Assembly: GCA_947500505.1 (NCBI GenBank)
Contig: CANMSL010000002.1
Span: 496,001 to 560,000, forward strand
DNA: 64,000 nt
Reading direction: 5' to 3'
Source: an uncultured Aquimarina sp.
GTDB lineage: Bacteria > Bacteroidota > Bacteroidia > Flavobacteriales > Flavobacteriaceae
The position numbers and the translations under genes were made by a program. Positions 27,245 to 35,534 of the stretch are shown here, one piece after another; position 1 is the stretch's first letter; the number at the start of each line of letters is the position of its first letter. The notes beneath the pieces were generated by a model that worked only from the letters and a program-made list of their open reading frames with translations, searched no databases and was not told the DNA's origin.

Positions 27245-27739
27245 TTACCTTTTTACGGGTCCTGATACGTGCTCGTGTACTATTTTCCAGCTATCATCCA
27301 TTTTTTTCCATATCAAGGTGGAATGAAATTCGCCTTGCACCGGCGTTTTATCCTTCAACTGCCCTTCACCAGCAAAAATAAGGGTTGTCAAAGCCATATT
27401 TTCATCTACCGTAATTTCAACATCGTTAATTTGGGTAATCGTCCAAGTGTCAAAATTCTGCATGGCAGGTTCCCAAATGGCTTTATAATTTTCCCAACCC
27501 TTGATTACTGTTTTTTCAGGGGACATCAAATCGAAAGCCAGCAAATCATCGGTATGGACATACAGATGTTCTATTTTTTCAATTTTATAAGGTTTCTCCG
27601 TAACGCTCCATAATTTATAATCCTGTACAAGCTCTTGTAATGTATTCTTGTCGTTCATAGGTTTTGTTTCTTGTGAATAGCTGAAACAAAATACCATATT
27701 TAGCAATAAGATAAGTACCTTATTTATATAATTTTTCAT
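27245..27739 (-). CDS. Secreted SnoaL/NTF2-like protein
   Basis: A 164-residue protein with a signal peptide ending CFSYSQ and an NTF2-like cone fold: helical start, then TVIKGWENYKAIWEPAMQNFD and the paired strands ALTTLIFAGEGQL...GEFHSTLIWKKMDDSWKIVHEHVS. The closing pattern is that of SnoaL_3/DUF4440 proteins. These bind or isomerise small ligands; the substrate is unknown. It is the last gene of an operon with two VOC genes and a monooxygenase gene and is followed by a strong terminator. Confidence 0.75.
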   Translation of the reverse strand: MKNYINKVLILLLNMVFCFSYSQETKPMNDKNTLQELVQDYKLWSVTEKPYKIEKIEHLYVHTDDLLAFDLMSPEKTVIKGWENYKAIWEPAMQNFDTWTITQINDVEITVDENMALTTLIFAGEGQLKDKTPVQGEFHSTLIWKKMDDSWKIVHEHVSGPVKR

Positions 27740-27760
27740 CTTTTCGTTTTCTTTATATTG

Positions 27761-28273
27761 TTATAATTCTTCTACAAATTCTATTAAATTTCCATTGTTA
27801 TCCTTAATGATTGCCCATTTAAAGGCGACATTATTGGCTTTATCCTCAAATAGTCTGGGCGGAACATCTACTAGGACGTCCTTGGATATCAAACTATCTA
27901 TAAATTGAGTTAAGTTATCCACCCTAAAGGCTATTCGCTTTACACCTTGCACTGCCAAATCTGAAAAGGTGTTTTTTCTGTAATTGGGCAGCTCTGATGA
28001 ATTATCGCTTTTCATTAACATTAATTCGAAGTTGCCTTTTCGTAATAGTTGTGCCGAAAGTGCCTTTTCGGGAACTACGAATTCTTTGTATGCCTCAAAA
28101 CCTAACTTGGATATATACCACTCGGCTGCTGGCGCTACTTCTGGAACCGAGATAACCAAATGGACAGGTTCAAAAACCAAGTCGCTATTTGATTGCCCTA
28201 TTGAGGTAATGGTAGAGAGCAATACTATTGCTCCCGCCATTCCTTTTAAAAAATTTTGATTTAGAGATTTCAT
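27761..28273 (-). CDS. Secreted VOC (glyoxalase-fold) protein
   Basis: A 170-residue protein with an N-terminal signal region (about 1-27) and one VOC domain pair: FEPVHLVISVPEVAPAAEWY...LGFEAYKEFVV and VKRIAFRVDNLTQFIDSLI...FKWAIIKDNNGNLIEFVEE. The His and Glu positions of a metal site (His in PVHLV, Glu near the C-terminus) are present. It is probably exported, like the product of 26586. It lies between the monooxygenase and SnoaL genes. Confidence 0.75.
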   Translation of the reverse strand: MKSLNQNFLKGMAGAIVLLSTITSIGQSNSDLVFEPVHLVISVPEVAPAAEWYISKLGFEAYKEFVVPEKALSAQLLRKGNFELMLMKSDNSSELPNYRKNTFSDLAVQGVKRIAFRVDNLTQFIDSLISKDVLVDVPPRLFEDKANNVAFKWAIIKDNNGNLIEFVEEL

Positions 28274-28287
28274 AATAAAACGTCTTA

Positions 28288-28605
28288 TTATTTGTTCTCT
28301 TTTGAAGACGATGCCTCGCTGACAACATCATAGATACCATATTCAAAAGGCTTTTTAAGCATTGGTGTTGCTTTTTGAAAGAAGTTGCCTATATGCTCGG
28401 ATTTTTGATGCGCATCACTTAAAAGATACTCTCTACTTTCCCACTCCTCGAAGATGATAAAATCTTGGGGATTGTCTGGGTTTTGATACATATTTATACT
28501 TAAAGCATATGGTTCTTTTAAAGCTTCAATACTTGTCTCTTTTGCAATTTGTTTAAAAGCTTCAAGTTCTGACGTTTTTACAGTGGCTAGTATATGTAGT
28601 ACCAC
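28288..28605 (-). CDS. YgiN-like antibiotic biosynthesis monooxygenase
   Basis: A 105-residue cytoplasmic protein of the ABM family (dimeric ferredoxin-like fold), with VLHILATVKTSELEAFKQIA at the start and the typical NPDNPQDFIIFEEWES...HQKSEHIGNFFQKATPML. Relatives include quinol monooxygenase YgiN and cofactor-free oxygenases acting on quinones. It lies 18 bases below the cytosolic VOC gene and shares its promoter at 29171. Confidence 0.8.
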   Translation of the reverse strand: MVLHILATVKTSELEAFKQIAKETSIEALKEPYALSINMYQNPDNPQDFIIFEEWESREYLLSDAHQKSEHIGNFFQKATPMLKKPFEYGIYDVVSEASSSKENK

Positions 28606-28623
28606 TTTTTTATTGTTTTCATT

Positions 28624-29133
28624 TTAGTTTTCTTTTGCGGTTTCTAATAAATAATTCCAAGTTTCAATGTAAGAATGGGAATAGATTTCTATGATATTTC
28701 CCCAAGGGTCTTCACAATACACTAATTTTCTGTCGCCTCCAGGAAAAATATCCCATAGTTTGGTACGCTGTTTTCCTCCGTTGGCCAGGATTCGTTTAGA
28801 GACCTCCTCCGGGTTGGGGTCAGTAATGGCAAAGTGAAAAATTCCGTTTTTCCAATATTCCATATTGTCATCCTTTTTCCCAGAGTCGGGGTCATCAAAA
28901 GAGAACAGTTCAATGCCTACTCCGTTTGCTGTTTTTAAGTGTGCAAATTGCCCACTTTTTAAGCGGCTACCGAGAATATCCACGGCCAATTGACCAAAAT
29001 GGGATTCGTCTGGCTTTAGGGGCAAGGGCCCTATTATCAATTCAAATCCGAATACCCTAGAATACCAGTCAATAGCTTCCTCGATATTCGATACTGTTAA
29101 TCCTACGTGATTGATTGCAATTGTTGTTTCCAT
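28624..29133 (-). CDS. Cytosolic VOC (glyoxalase-fold) protein
   Basis: A 169-residue protein without signal peptide. The first half has TIAINHVGLTVSNIEEAIDW and GVGIELFSF; the second half has GIFHFAITDPNPEEV...KLVYCEDPWGNIIEIYSHSY. His (NHVG), Glu (GIELF), His (FHFAI) and Glu (IIEIY) give the four expected metal ligands, so it is likely an active metalloenzyme of the glyoxalase or dioxygenase group. First gene of the operon behind the promoter at 29171. Confidence 0.8.
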   Translation of the reverse strand: METTIAINHVGLTVSNIEEAIDWYSRVFGFELIIGPLPLKPDESHFGQLAVDILGSRLKSGQFAHLKTANGVGIELFSFDDPDSGKKDDNMEYWKNGIFHFAITDPNPEEVSKRILANGGKQRTKLWDIFPGGDRKLVYCEDPWGNIIEIYSHSYIETWNYLLETAKEN

Positions 29134-29170
29134 AATATTGTTTTTTAAAGGTTTATAAATAATTACAGTA

Positions 29171-29236
29171 CAAATGTATGGTCACAACCAAGTTTGTTTA
29201 TGGTAGAATTCAAAGAAGGAATGGTACTTTTTAAAT
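29171..29236 (-). promoter_or_regulatory. AraC-type operator (TGGTA type) and -7 box
   Basis: Minus-strand -7 box TACATTTG at 29171-29178, 38 bases before the VOC start at 29133. Half-sites on the plus strand are TGGTAGAATTCAAAG at 29201 and TGGTACTTTTTAAA at 29222, i.e. 30 bases from the box and 21 bases apart. No -33 box is seen, as expected if an activator replaces it. The AraC gene ends at 29264, directly next to the site. Confidence 0.7.
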
Positions 29237-29263
29237 TGCAGTTACCTACAGCACCCTGTGCTG

Positions 29264-30160
29264 CTATTTTTGGGTCTGGTATTGTTTTGGTGTAAGACCT
29301 ACTGCACTCTTGAAGAATTTCGTAAAATAGGAAGTATCATTGAACTTAAGAGCGTAGGCAGCTTGAGAAATGGACATACCGGATGTAAGCAATAGTGATT
29401 TCGCTTCCAATATGGTTCGTTTTTTGATAATCTGACCTGCGGTCTCTCCCGTTAATTTTTTAAGCGTATTGCTTAAATAATTTGGATGTATAAAGAGTTT
29501 GTCCGCAAAGTCGTTCACTGAAAAGATACGCTCTGCCTTGTTGGTTACAATATCGTAAAAGTGCTTTTCTAAAAGTTCGTTGAACTTAATAACGGTTACA
29601 GCTTCTGGTTTCGATTCTTGGCTCTCGTGCTCGATACTATGTAAGGTTTCTGCTTCTAGTAACAGAATTTGAAGATGGTGCCAGCATAAGTCCATTTTAT
29701 TATTTTCAAAACAATTAAAAAGTGTTTCCAGCAACCCTTGAAAATAATTGAAATTCTTATCCTGAAGTTGAAGTTTCTGGGAAGCGTCCAAATGATAGAA
29801 CGTGTAGTTGGAAAAGTTATTTGACAGTCTGTTTTTGGTTGTAAACTCATCTGTAAAGATGCAGACAAAACCTTTCCATTTTTCTTTGCGACTATAATAT
29901 CTTAAATGCTTCGGTCCTAAAAAATAGAGCGAACCTTTGGTCATTTCATACTCTCTTAACCCGATTTTATAGTGTGCTTCGCCCTCGGTCATCAGGGCCA
30001 CCACATAGGTGTTGCTCCTGAATATTGCGGTTTCGTCGAGTTGGCTGTCCGGGGCATCTTCAAATCGGTGTATTTGAAAATGGTTATTTCTGGGCAGCGG
30101 CAATTTAAGCCCCTTTAATAGGGCAGGTATGTCTTTAAATATGGCTATTTCTTCATTCAA
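29264..30160 (-). CDS. AraC-family transcriptional regulator
   Basis: A 298-residue protein. The N-terminal half is a cupin-like ligand domain (IFRSNTYVVALMTEGEAHYK...MTKGSLYFLGPKHLRYYSR); the C-terminal 100 residues hold two helix-turn-helix motifs, VNDFADKLFIHPNYLSNTLK and ISQAAYALKFNDTSYFTKFF, ending VGLTPKQY. Located directly upstream of the VOC/ABM/SnoaL operon in the same direction, it is the likely activator of the TGGTA-type promoters at 29171 and 27132. Confidence 0.9.
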   Translation of the reverse strand: MNEEIAIFKDIPALLKGLKLPLPRNNHFQIHRFEDAPDSQLDETAIFRSNTYVVALMTEGEAHYKIGLREYEMTKGSLYFLGPKHLRYYSRKEKWKGFVCIFTDEFTTKNRLSNNFSNYTFYHLDASQKLQLQDKNFNYFQGLLETLFNCFENNKMDLCWHHLQILLLEAETLHSIEHESQESKPEAVTVIKFNELLEKHFYDIVTNKAERIFSVNDFADKLFIHPNYLSNTLKKLTGETAGQIIKKRTILEAKSLLLTSGMSISQAAYALKFNDTSYFTKFFKSAVGLTPKQYQTQK

Positions 30161-30241
30161 TCTTTCCTTATATCAAGAACACTATTATGTGAACAACAAT
30201 ATAGTGAATTAATATGATTACTATTTATTCTTGAAAATACT

Positions 30242-30278
30242 AAAACAGCGGCTCTCGTTTCTGAAAGACCGCTGTTTT
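30242..30278 (-). terminator. Intrinsic terminator
   Basis: Perfect 10-base arms AAAACAGCGG and CCGCTGTTTT with a 17-base loop that can pair further. It overlaps the end of the small membrane-protein gene at 30278 and closes the operon starting at 34148. The same hairpin sequence is reused at 40770-40804. Confidence 0.8.
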
Positions 30279-30475
30279 TAATCTTGCTTTGTAAGTAACC
30301 TTGTCCAGAAAGGGATGAGTAGATATACCATTGAAGGAACTAGTACGAGAGTTAGGATAAGAGTCCTGAAAACCAATGGAAGTTTGTTTAAGATATCTCC
30401 AAATAAATATTGTATCAATGTTATTGTCGGGTATATGGCCACCCAAACAATTATGGCTGTTTTTATTTTTTTCAT
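30278..30475 (-). CDS. Small two-helix membrane protein, copy 2
   Basis: A 65-residue protein with two membrane helices (AIIVWVAIYPTITLIQYLFG and FRTLILTLVLVPSMVYLLIP). It is a paralogue of the 26380 and 36727 gene products. It is the last gene of the aldo-keto reductase operon, 6 bases after the hydrolase gene. Function unknown; related to the membrane module of some ABM-type monooxygenases. Confidence 0.75.
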   Translation of the reverse strand: MKKIKTAIIVWVAIYPTITLIQYLFGDILNKLPLVFRTLILTLVLVPSMVYLLIPFWTRLLTKQD

Positions 30476-30481
30476 TTCCGT

Positions 30482-31342
30482 TTACTTTAAGAATTTTAAT
30501 ACATCTTCATTAAATAGTTCCGGTTCTGTGTACATTGGCGAATGACCGCTTTGTTCATAAAGAATAAGCTTATTGTTCTGAATTTCTTTATGAAGCCTTT
30601 CTATAGTTTGAATAGGAACTACAGCATCCTGTCGACCGTGAATAATCAAGGTTTTTGCTGTCACCATATCCAATTTATCATTTAATAAATCTTGTCCAGA
30701 TTTTAATGATTTTAAGATGTGGTATACGGTATATCCATCATTCCATCCTATTTTCTTCATCAGCCCTTCTTTTAGAGCGTGTTCGCTCAATAAAACTTCA
30801 TTTTGAAAATAGATTTTTGAAATGTAGGCTTTCATCGCAGCTAAGGTCGTTGGATTGGCAAAACTGTATATCTCATCAATATTGGTGTCTTTTGGCAAGC
30901 CTAAAAGAAAAGCTGGGTCAACCAAAATCAGTTTATCCAATTTTTCAGGATGCAGTATTGCAAAGAGTGCGGCCACCCAACCGCCCATAGAATTACCTAT
31001 CAGTGTTGCCTTGCCAATTCCTTTTTGAATTAAAAACTCATTTAAAAACTCAACTAGGGTCGACCCGCTGTAAGGCATTAAAGGTTTATCTGAATAGCCA
31101 AAGCCTATCTGGTCCAAAGCAATAACATTATAATCTTTGGACAAGGCATCCATATTCTTTATCCATCTCTCGGAATTGCTTCCCAAACCGTGTAATAAAA
31201 TCAAGGTCTCTCCTTCCCCTTTCTCGATGTATTTTATAGTTTGACCAAAGACTTCTATGCTTTGAAAGTCACTTTCTTTATCCTGTGCCATTATGGCGGT
31301 ACCTGCTAAAAGTAAAGCAAGCATTATCATTACAGTTTTCAT
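30482..31342 (-). CDS. Secreted alpha/beta hydrolase
   Basis: A 286-residue protein with a signal peptide ending AIMAQ. Alpha/beta-hydrolase motifs are complete: oxyanion HGLG (51-54), nucleophile elbow GNSMGG with Ser118, acid Asp239 in HGRQDAVVP, and His267 in QSGHSPMY. Closest in feel to the MhpC/haloperoxidase-like carbon-carbon or ester hydrolases; the substrate is unknown. Its start overlaps the stop of the upstream fusion gene by 4 bases, so the two are translationally coupled. Confidence 0.85.
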   Translation of the reverse strand: MKTVMIMLALLLAGTAIMAQDKESDFQSIEVFGQTIKYIEKGEGETLILLHGLGSNSERWIKNMDALSKDYNVIALDQIGFGYSDKPLMPYSGSTLVEFLNEFLIQKGIGKATLIGNSMGGWVAALFAILHPEKLDKLILVDPAFLLGLPKDTNIDEIYSFANPTTLAAMKAYISKIYFQNEVLLSEHALKEGLMKKIGWNDGYTVYHILKSLKSGQDLLNDKLDMVTAKTLIIHGRQDAVVPIQTIERLHKEIQNNKLILYEQSGHSPMYTEPELFNEDVLKFLK

Positions 31343-33285
31343 AGCTTCTTATTTAAATTTTTGTAAATGGTTAAAATATTTTGTTCACCCTCTTTCCCTG
31401 GAATGGAACTAACGTGCTCCATATCTATGAATCCCGTATAACCACTTTTATAAATGTGTTTAAGGATGTTTACAAAATTCATTTCTCCTGTTCCTGGCTC
31501 GCTTCTGCCTGGATTATCTGCCATATGGATGTAAGCGATTTCATCAAAGGTTGCATCAAAATTGTTGATTATATTTCCGTTTTCCATCTGTATATGGTAC
31601 ATATCAAAAGTTAATTTAATAGATGGACTATTAACCGCTTTTACAATTTCGTAGGCATCCGTAACCTTGGTAATAAACGTACCTGGAAACTCTTTTCCGT
31701 TTATTGCCTCAAGACCTAAGATGATATCAGCCTTTTCAGCTTCTTTGGCAATTACCCGTAAGTTTTCGATAAAATTTACCTTTTGGTATTGGCGCTCCAT
31801 TGTGGGATTGCTTTTACCAGAAAGTAATGTCAAATATTTACCATTTACTCGTTTGGCAACTTCTATGGTCTCCTGAATTTCCTTTAAGATAATTTCTCGT
31901 ACTTCCGATGGTTTGGAAACTAGCGTTGCATCTTGCCACGTCGTCGTATTATGAACAAAAGAGCCTAATTCCATTCCTTGTTTTGCTAGCTCTTGGGCAA
32001 TAGCTATTTGCTGTTCCTTGGGTCTTATCTTCATAAAATTATCCTCAATTCCCTTGAAACCCTGCTCCGCAATGAATTGAATTTGAGCAATTGGGTCTTT
32101 ACCAGCGTGATTGATAAACATACCGTCATCCAAACTGGTCAAGCCAATATGTGGTGCAAACTTTAGTTTAAAGTTTGTCTTAGTCATATTCGCTTTTAAT
32201 TCGGTTCTATAAATTTTAAAATCACCCTTTTGTAAATCGATTCCGTTATTTAAACTAGCCAACCTGTGAAATTGTGCCGTTGAGAAATAGACACGACCTT
32301 CTGCATCAAAATCAATACTGTCTGGCCAGCTAATTTCAGAATTGCTGATTACTGTTGTCAACCGATTGGTTTCAAGGTCGTATTTTGAAATCGCGTTGCG
32401 CTCCAAATCTGTGAGATAAAGGCTTCCATCTTTGAATTTGATACCATCGGTAATCACGGTATTTCCGACTACGGTGGTTCTGTCTCGAATTTGTTCTGAA
32501 GAAAGCGTAAAATCATTTAAATACTTTGCATCAATTTTCATCAATGCCGTAGAGCCAGAAAATGGTCTGTACTGATAGTAAACTACCTCATTGATTGGGT
32601 CATACGCAATACCATCGGTTGCAAGAAAGTCCGAAGCCTTATCCAAAATAATACCTTCGATGACTATTGCTTTTTGACCCACGACATTCTGAAGGTTCGT
32701 ATGTTGTAATACCCGTCTCTGCTTTCCAGAAACAAGGTTTACCACAATAACTCCACCATCTACACTATCGGTGATGTATACAAAAGATTGGTTTTTATCT
32801 ACGCGTAAATCGTTTAAATAGCTTTTTTCTGAGAGAATGGTGTTATCAATCGAAACTGTTTTTTGAACCTTATTCGTTACTAAATCAATTTGAATTAATC
32901 TTGCACCACCTTCAATAACACCTTTTCGTTGTGGTGAACCCGTATCTAATATCCATAGGTCGTTTTTGGCATCTATGGTCAGGCTTTGGACATTGATGAA
33001 CTGATGGCCGACTTTAGAAAAATTAATGGGCTTTTCATTCCAAGAAGCATCTGGAAATGCTATTTGAGTGCCATCTGGCAATATTTCCAATATTGAATTG
33101 GAATGCGTATCGGAAGAATAGCTTGAATACGGAAGATTGGTAAAAATTCTCCCTTCTTGAGATACAGCAACTGCTGTGGGTCTGTGTTCTTTGAAAGAAG
33201 TCACTTCCTTCAATTGTAATGGTTCGGTTGCAAGGTTTATGAATGCTGTCATAAAAGCCAATGCTGTAGTGATTACTGTTTTCAT
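31339..33285 (-). CDS. Fusion: MRJP/yellow-like propeller + hydroxypyruvate isomerase-like barrel
   Basis: A 648-residue exported protein (signal about 1-19). Residues about 25-365 form a six-bladed propeller of the major royal jelly/yellow type, marked by LWILDTG, SYLNDLRVD, FVYITDSVDGGVIVVNL and TDGIAYDP...VYYQYRP. From about 370 starts a TIM-barrel domain of the hydroxypyruvate isomerase/AP-endonuclease-2 type, with FAPHIGLTSLDDG, ILGLEAINGKEFPG, LTFDMYHIQ and GEMNFVNILKHIYKSGYTGFIDMEH. The two are normally separate proteins. An internal Met (MTKTNFKLKF) at the join could be an old start codon. It may act on a sugar acid or lactone in the periplasm. Confidence 0.8.
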   Translation of the reverse strand: MKTVITTALAFMTAFINLATEPLQLKEVTSFKEHRPTAVAVSQEGRIFTNLPYSSYSSDTHSNSILEILPDGTQIAFPDASWNEKPINFSKVGHQFINVQSLTIDAKNDLWILDTGSPQRKGVIEGGARLIQIDLVTNKVQKTVSIDNTILSEKSYLNDLRVDKNQSFVYITDSVDGGVIVVNLVSGKQRRVLQHTNLQNVVGQKAIVIEGIILDKASDFLATDGIAYDPINEVVYYQYRPFSGSTALMKIDAKYLNDFTLSSEQIRDRTTVVGNTVITDGIKFKDGSLYLTDLERNAISKYDLETNRLTTVISNSEISWPDSIDFDAEGRVYFSTAQFHRLASLNNGIDLQKGDFKIYRTELKANMTKTNFKLKFAPHIGLTSLDDGMFINHAGKDPIAQIQFIAEQGFKGIEDNFMKIRPKEQQIAIAQELAKQGMELGSFVHNTTTWQDATLVSKPSEVREIILKEIQETIEVAKRVNGKYLTLLSGKSNPTMERQYQKVNFIENLRVIAKEAEKADIILGLEAINGKEFPGTFITKVTDAYEIVKAVNSPSIKLTFDMYHIQMENGNIINNFDATFDEIAYIHMADNPGRSEPGTGEMNFVNILKHIYKSGYTGFIDMEHVSSIPGKEGEQNILTIYKNLNKKL

Positions 33286-33317
33286 TGTTTCTAATTTTTT
33301 ATATGTTATTGTTTATT

Positions 33318-34148
33318 TTAAAACTTGATGTTTACATCGTAGGAAGCTAAATTTTCCATTAAGTGTTTTTCTGAAGAAGTTCCAGGAATTGAAATCACAT
33401 TCGGGGCATACTGTAACAACCACGATAATGAAAGTTGATTGGTAGAAACATTCTCTTTTTCTGCTTTCGCACTTCGACTTTGCTCAGCATAAACTTCAGC
33501 GATATCATCCCAACTATTTTTTGCTACTGGTGTATGGGCTATAAAGGCAATGTTTTCTGCCGTGGTTTTATTTACAACGGCTTGGTAACGTCTGTCTTTA
33601 AAACTGAAAGCATTTTGTACAGCATCAATTTTTGCAATGTTCTGTGCTTTTTCTAACTGTTCAACCGTTACGTTAGAAATACCAATGTGTTTGATTTTAC
33701 CTTCCTTTTGAAATTCAGCCAATGCACCTACCGATTCTTCTATTGGAATATTTGGGTCTACACGATGTAAGAAATACATATCGATAGTTTCTCTTTCTAA
33801 TCGTTTCAAACTTCCTTCGATTGCTGTACGTAAATAATATGGATGGCCATTTGCCATAATTGCACCCGGCTTATATTTTACTGCACCTCCTTTTGTAGCC
33901 AACATTACTTGGTTTTTAAAAGGTCTTATTGCTTCCTGAACCAAAAGTTCTGAAGTATAAGGACCATAAGAATCCGCTGTGTCTATAAAATTCACTCCGT
34001 TTTCGATTGCGGTGCGAATGACCTTAATGGTATTTTCTTTATTGTGGTTGTCTCCCCAAATGCCAGCTCCAGTTGAAGCTCTCATCGTTCCAAATCCTAT
34101 TCTGTTGATTTCAAAATCTCCTAGTTTAAATGTATTATCTGTTTTCAT
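33318..34148 (-). CDS. Aldo-keto reductase
   Basis: A 276-residue NADPH-dependent carbonyl reductase with the full catalytic tetrad: Asp56 and Tyr61 in FIDTADSYG, Lys86 in ATKGG and His128 in YFLHR. The C-terminal coenzyme region SIPGTSSEKHLMENL is present. No signal peptide. It is the first gene of the operon aldo-keto reductase, fusion protein, hydrolase, small membrane protein, driven by the promoter at 34174. Confidence 0.9.
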   Translation of the reverse strand: MKTDNTFKLGDFEINRIGFGTMRASTGAGIWGDNHNKENTIKVIRTAIENGVNFIDTADSYGPYTSELLVQEAIRPFKNQVMLATKGGAVKYKPGAIMANGHPYYLRTAIEGSLKRLERETIDMYFLHRVDPNIPIEESVGALAEFQKEGKIKHIGISNVTVEQLEKAQNIAKIDAVQNAFSFKDRRYQAVVNKTTAENIAFIAHTPVAKNSWDDIAEVYAEQSRSAKAEKENVSTNQLSLSWLLQYAPNVISIPGTSSEKHLMENLASYDVNIKF

Positions 34149-34173
34149 TTTATACTGTTTTTTAATTACAGTA

Positions 34174-34239
34174 CAAATATCAGATGAACGAGAAGGTATT
34201 TTATGGTGAAGAAATAAGAATGATTGGTAAATTTTCCAG
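34174..34239 (-). promoter_or_regulatory. AraC-type operator (TGGTG/TGGTA) and -7 box
   Basis: Minus-strand box GATATTTG at 34174-34181, 26 bases before the aldo-keto reductase start. Half-sites TGGTGAAGAAATAAGA at 34204 and TGGTAAATTTTCC at 34225 lie 30 bases from the box and 21 apart. The AraC gene ends at 34260, next to the site. The same layout survives in the relic at 25323. Confidence 0.6.
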
Positions 34240-34259
34240 TTTTATGATAAAAATTCGAT

Positions 34260-35156
34260 TTAATATCTATATTTTGATGGTGAAACACCAGTTTTTAGTT
34301 TGAAAAACTTAGTGAAGTTAGAGGCATCTTGAAATTTTAAAAAGTACCCTATTTCATTGATGGCCATATCGGTATTGTTCAAAAGAGAACGTGCTTCGAG
34401 AATAATCCTATCAGAAAGAATCTCTTTTGGGGTCTTGCCTGTTACTTTCTTCAGCACCTCGCCCAAATAAGTAGCGTTTATATTAATTTGTTCTGCAATT
34501 TCTGAAATGGTAATGAGCCGTTCAACATTATCTTGTGTGATATCATAGAGGTGTTCTTCTACAATTTGCTCAAACCGTTTTACTATACGGTTTTGTTTAG
34601 TTTCCTTAACATTTTGATAGCGTAGTTTGTAATGTTCGGTACTTTGAAGTAATATAAGTTCTAACAATGTCTTTGCTTTGTCAAATCTATGTACACTATT
34701 TGAGTAGCTGATGTCATATAGGTGCTGGAACATCTGTTCTGTTTCGATAAGAACTTTTTCCTCCAATGGAACTACTACCTTTGAGGCTATTTTGAAACCT
34801 TCAAACTGTTTTACTAATTGTTTTAAGGTAGAGTGATTTTCAAAGAAGCTATCCATAAATACGATTACATAACCTTCCCAATTCGATAGTCTGTTATAGT
34901 AGCGTAAATGTTGAGGTGCTTGAAAATAAATACTGCCATCGGTAATATGATATTCTGATAATCCAATCTTATATTTTGCCTCTCCTTTGGTTAAAAGAAT
35001 AATGGAATAGGTGTCACTTCTAAAAATACTGGTCTCCTTGACCCAAGTATTTGGCGTATCGGAAAATTTGTGGATATGAAAATCCGCACTTAAAGGCTTT
35101 ACTGTTTTGAGTCCTTCAAGTAATGTGTATATGTCTTTATAATAGTTTGTATTCAC
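34260..35156 (-). CDS. AraC-family transcriptional regulator
   Basis: A 298-residue regulator with GTG start (35154-35156). The ligand domain (IFRSDTYSIILLTKGEAKYK...ITDGSIYFQAPQHLRYYNR) is followed by two HTH motifs (ISEIAEQININATYLGEVLK, INEIGYFLKFQDASNFTKFF) and VSPSKYRY. It is the intact paralogue of the pseudogene at 25402-26302 and the likely activator of the aldo-keto reductase operon just downstream. Confidence 0.9.
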   Translation of the reverse strand: MNTNYYKDIYTLLEGLKTVKPLSADFHIHKFSDTPNTWVKETSIFRSDTYSIILLTKGEAKYKIGLSEYHITDGSIYFQAPQHLRYYNRLSNWEGYVIVFMDSFFENHSTLKQLVKQFEGFKIASKVVVPLEEKVLIETEQMFQHLYDISYSNSVHRFDKAKTLLELILLQSTEHYKLRYQNVKETKQNRIVKRFEQIVEEHLYDITQDNVERLITISEIAEQININATYLGEVLKKVTGKTPKEILSDRIILEARSLLNNTDMAINEIGYFLKFQDASNFTKFFKLKTGVSPSKYRY

Positions 35157-35182
35157 CTCAACAATATAGTAAAATCAAAAAC

Positions 35183-35209
35183 AGCGGCATCCATTGCTGA
35201 AATACCGCT
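35183..35209 (-). terminator. Intrinsic terminator
   Basis: Arms AGCGG (35183-35187) and CCGCT (35205-35209) with a further AT/AT pairing inside, followed on the minus strand by a T-rich run. It closes the bestrophin/ABM operon before the AraC gene. Confidence 0.6.
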
Positions 35210-35235
35210 GCTTCATCCAACATTAAAACGCGCAA

Positions 35236-35514
35236 TCACCATTCATACGTTCTCATCTTACTGGCTCCTGTATGATAGGGGTGTATCTTGGATAAAATGC
35301 TATGATGCTCATTTGATGTTCTCCAAATCTGTAAGTGTTCGTATTTTTCAAATTCAAGAAGCAATACAGTATTGGATTCTTGTAGGTCCTTAATAACTTT
35401 AACATCTACAAAACCTTCAAACGGGCTAGCCCAGCTATGTATCTCCTGTACCCAATCGGCAAAATACGCTTTCCCTTCTGGGTTTAATGTGTGTTCTACA
35501 AATACGTGTATCAT
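35236..35514 (-). CDS. ABM-like (dimeric ferredoxin-fold) protein
   Basis: A 92-residue protein with the antibiotic-biosynthesis-monooxygenase pattern: IHVFVEHTLNPEGKAYFADW, FEGFVDVKVIKD and TVLLLEFEKYEHLQIWRTSNEH. Likely a small homodimeric oxygenase or stress protein acting on aromatic or quinone compounds. It lies 20 bases downstream of the bestrophin gene, so both belong to the TGACC-type regulon. Confidence 0.65.
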   Translation of the reverse strand: MIHVFVEHTLNPEGKAYFADWVQEIHSWASPFEGFVDVKVIKDLQESNTVLLLEFEKYEHLQIWRTSNEHHSILSKIHPYHTGASKMRTYEW

Positions 35515-35534
35515 AATTTCTAGGTTTTAATTTA

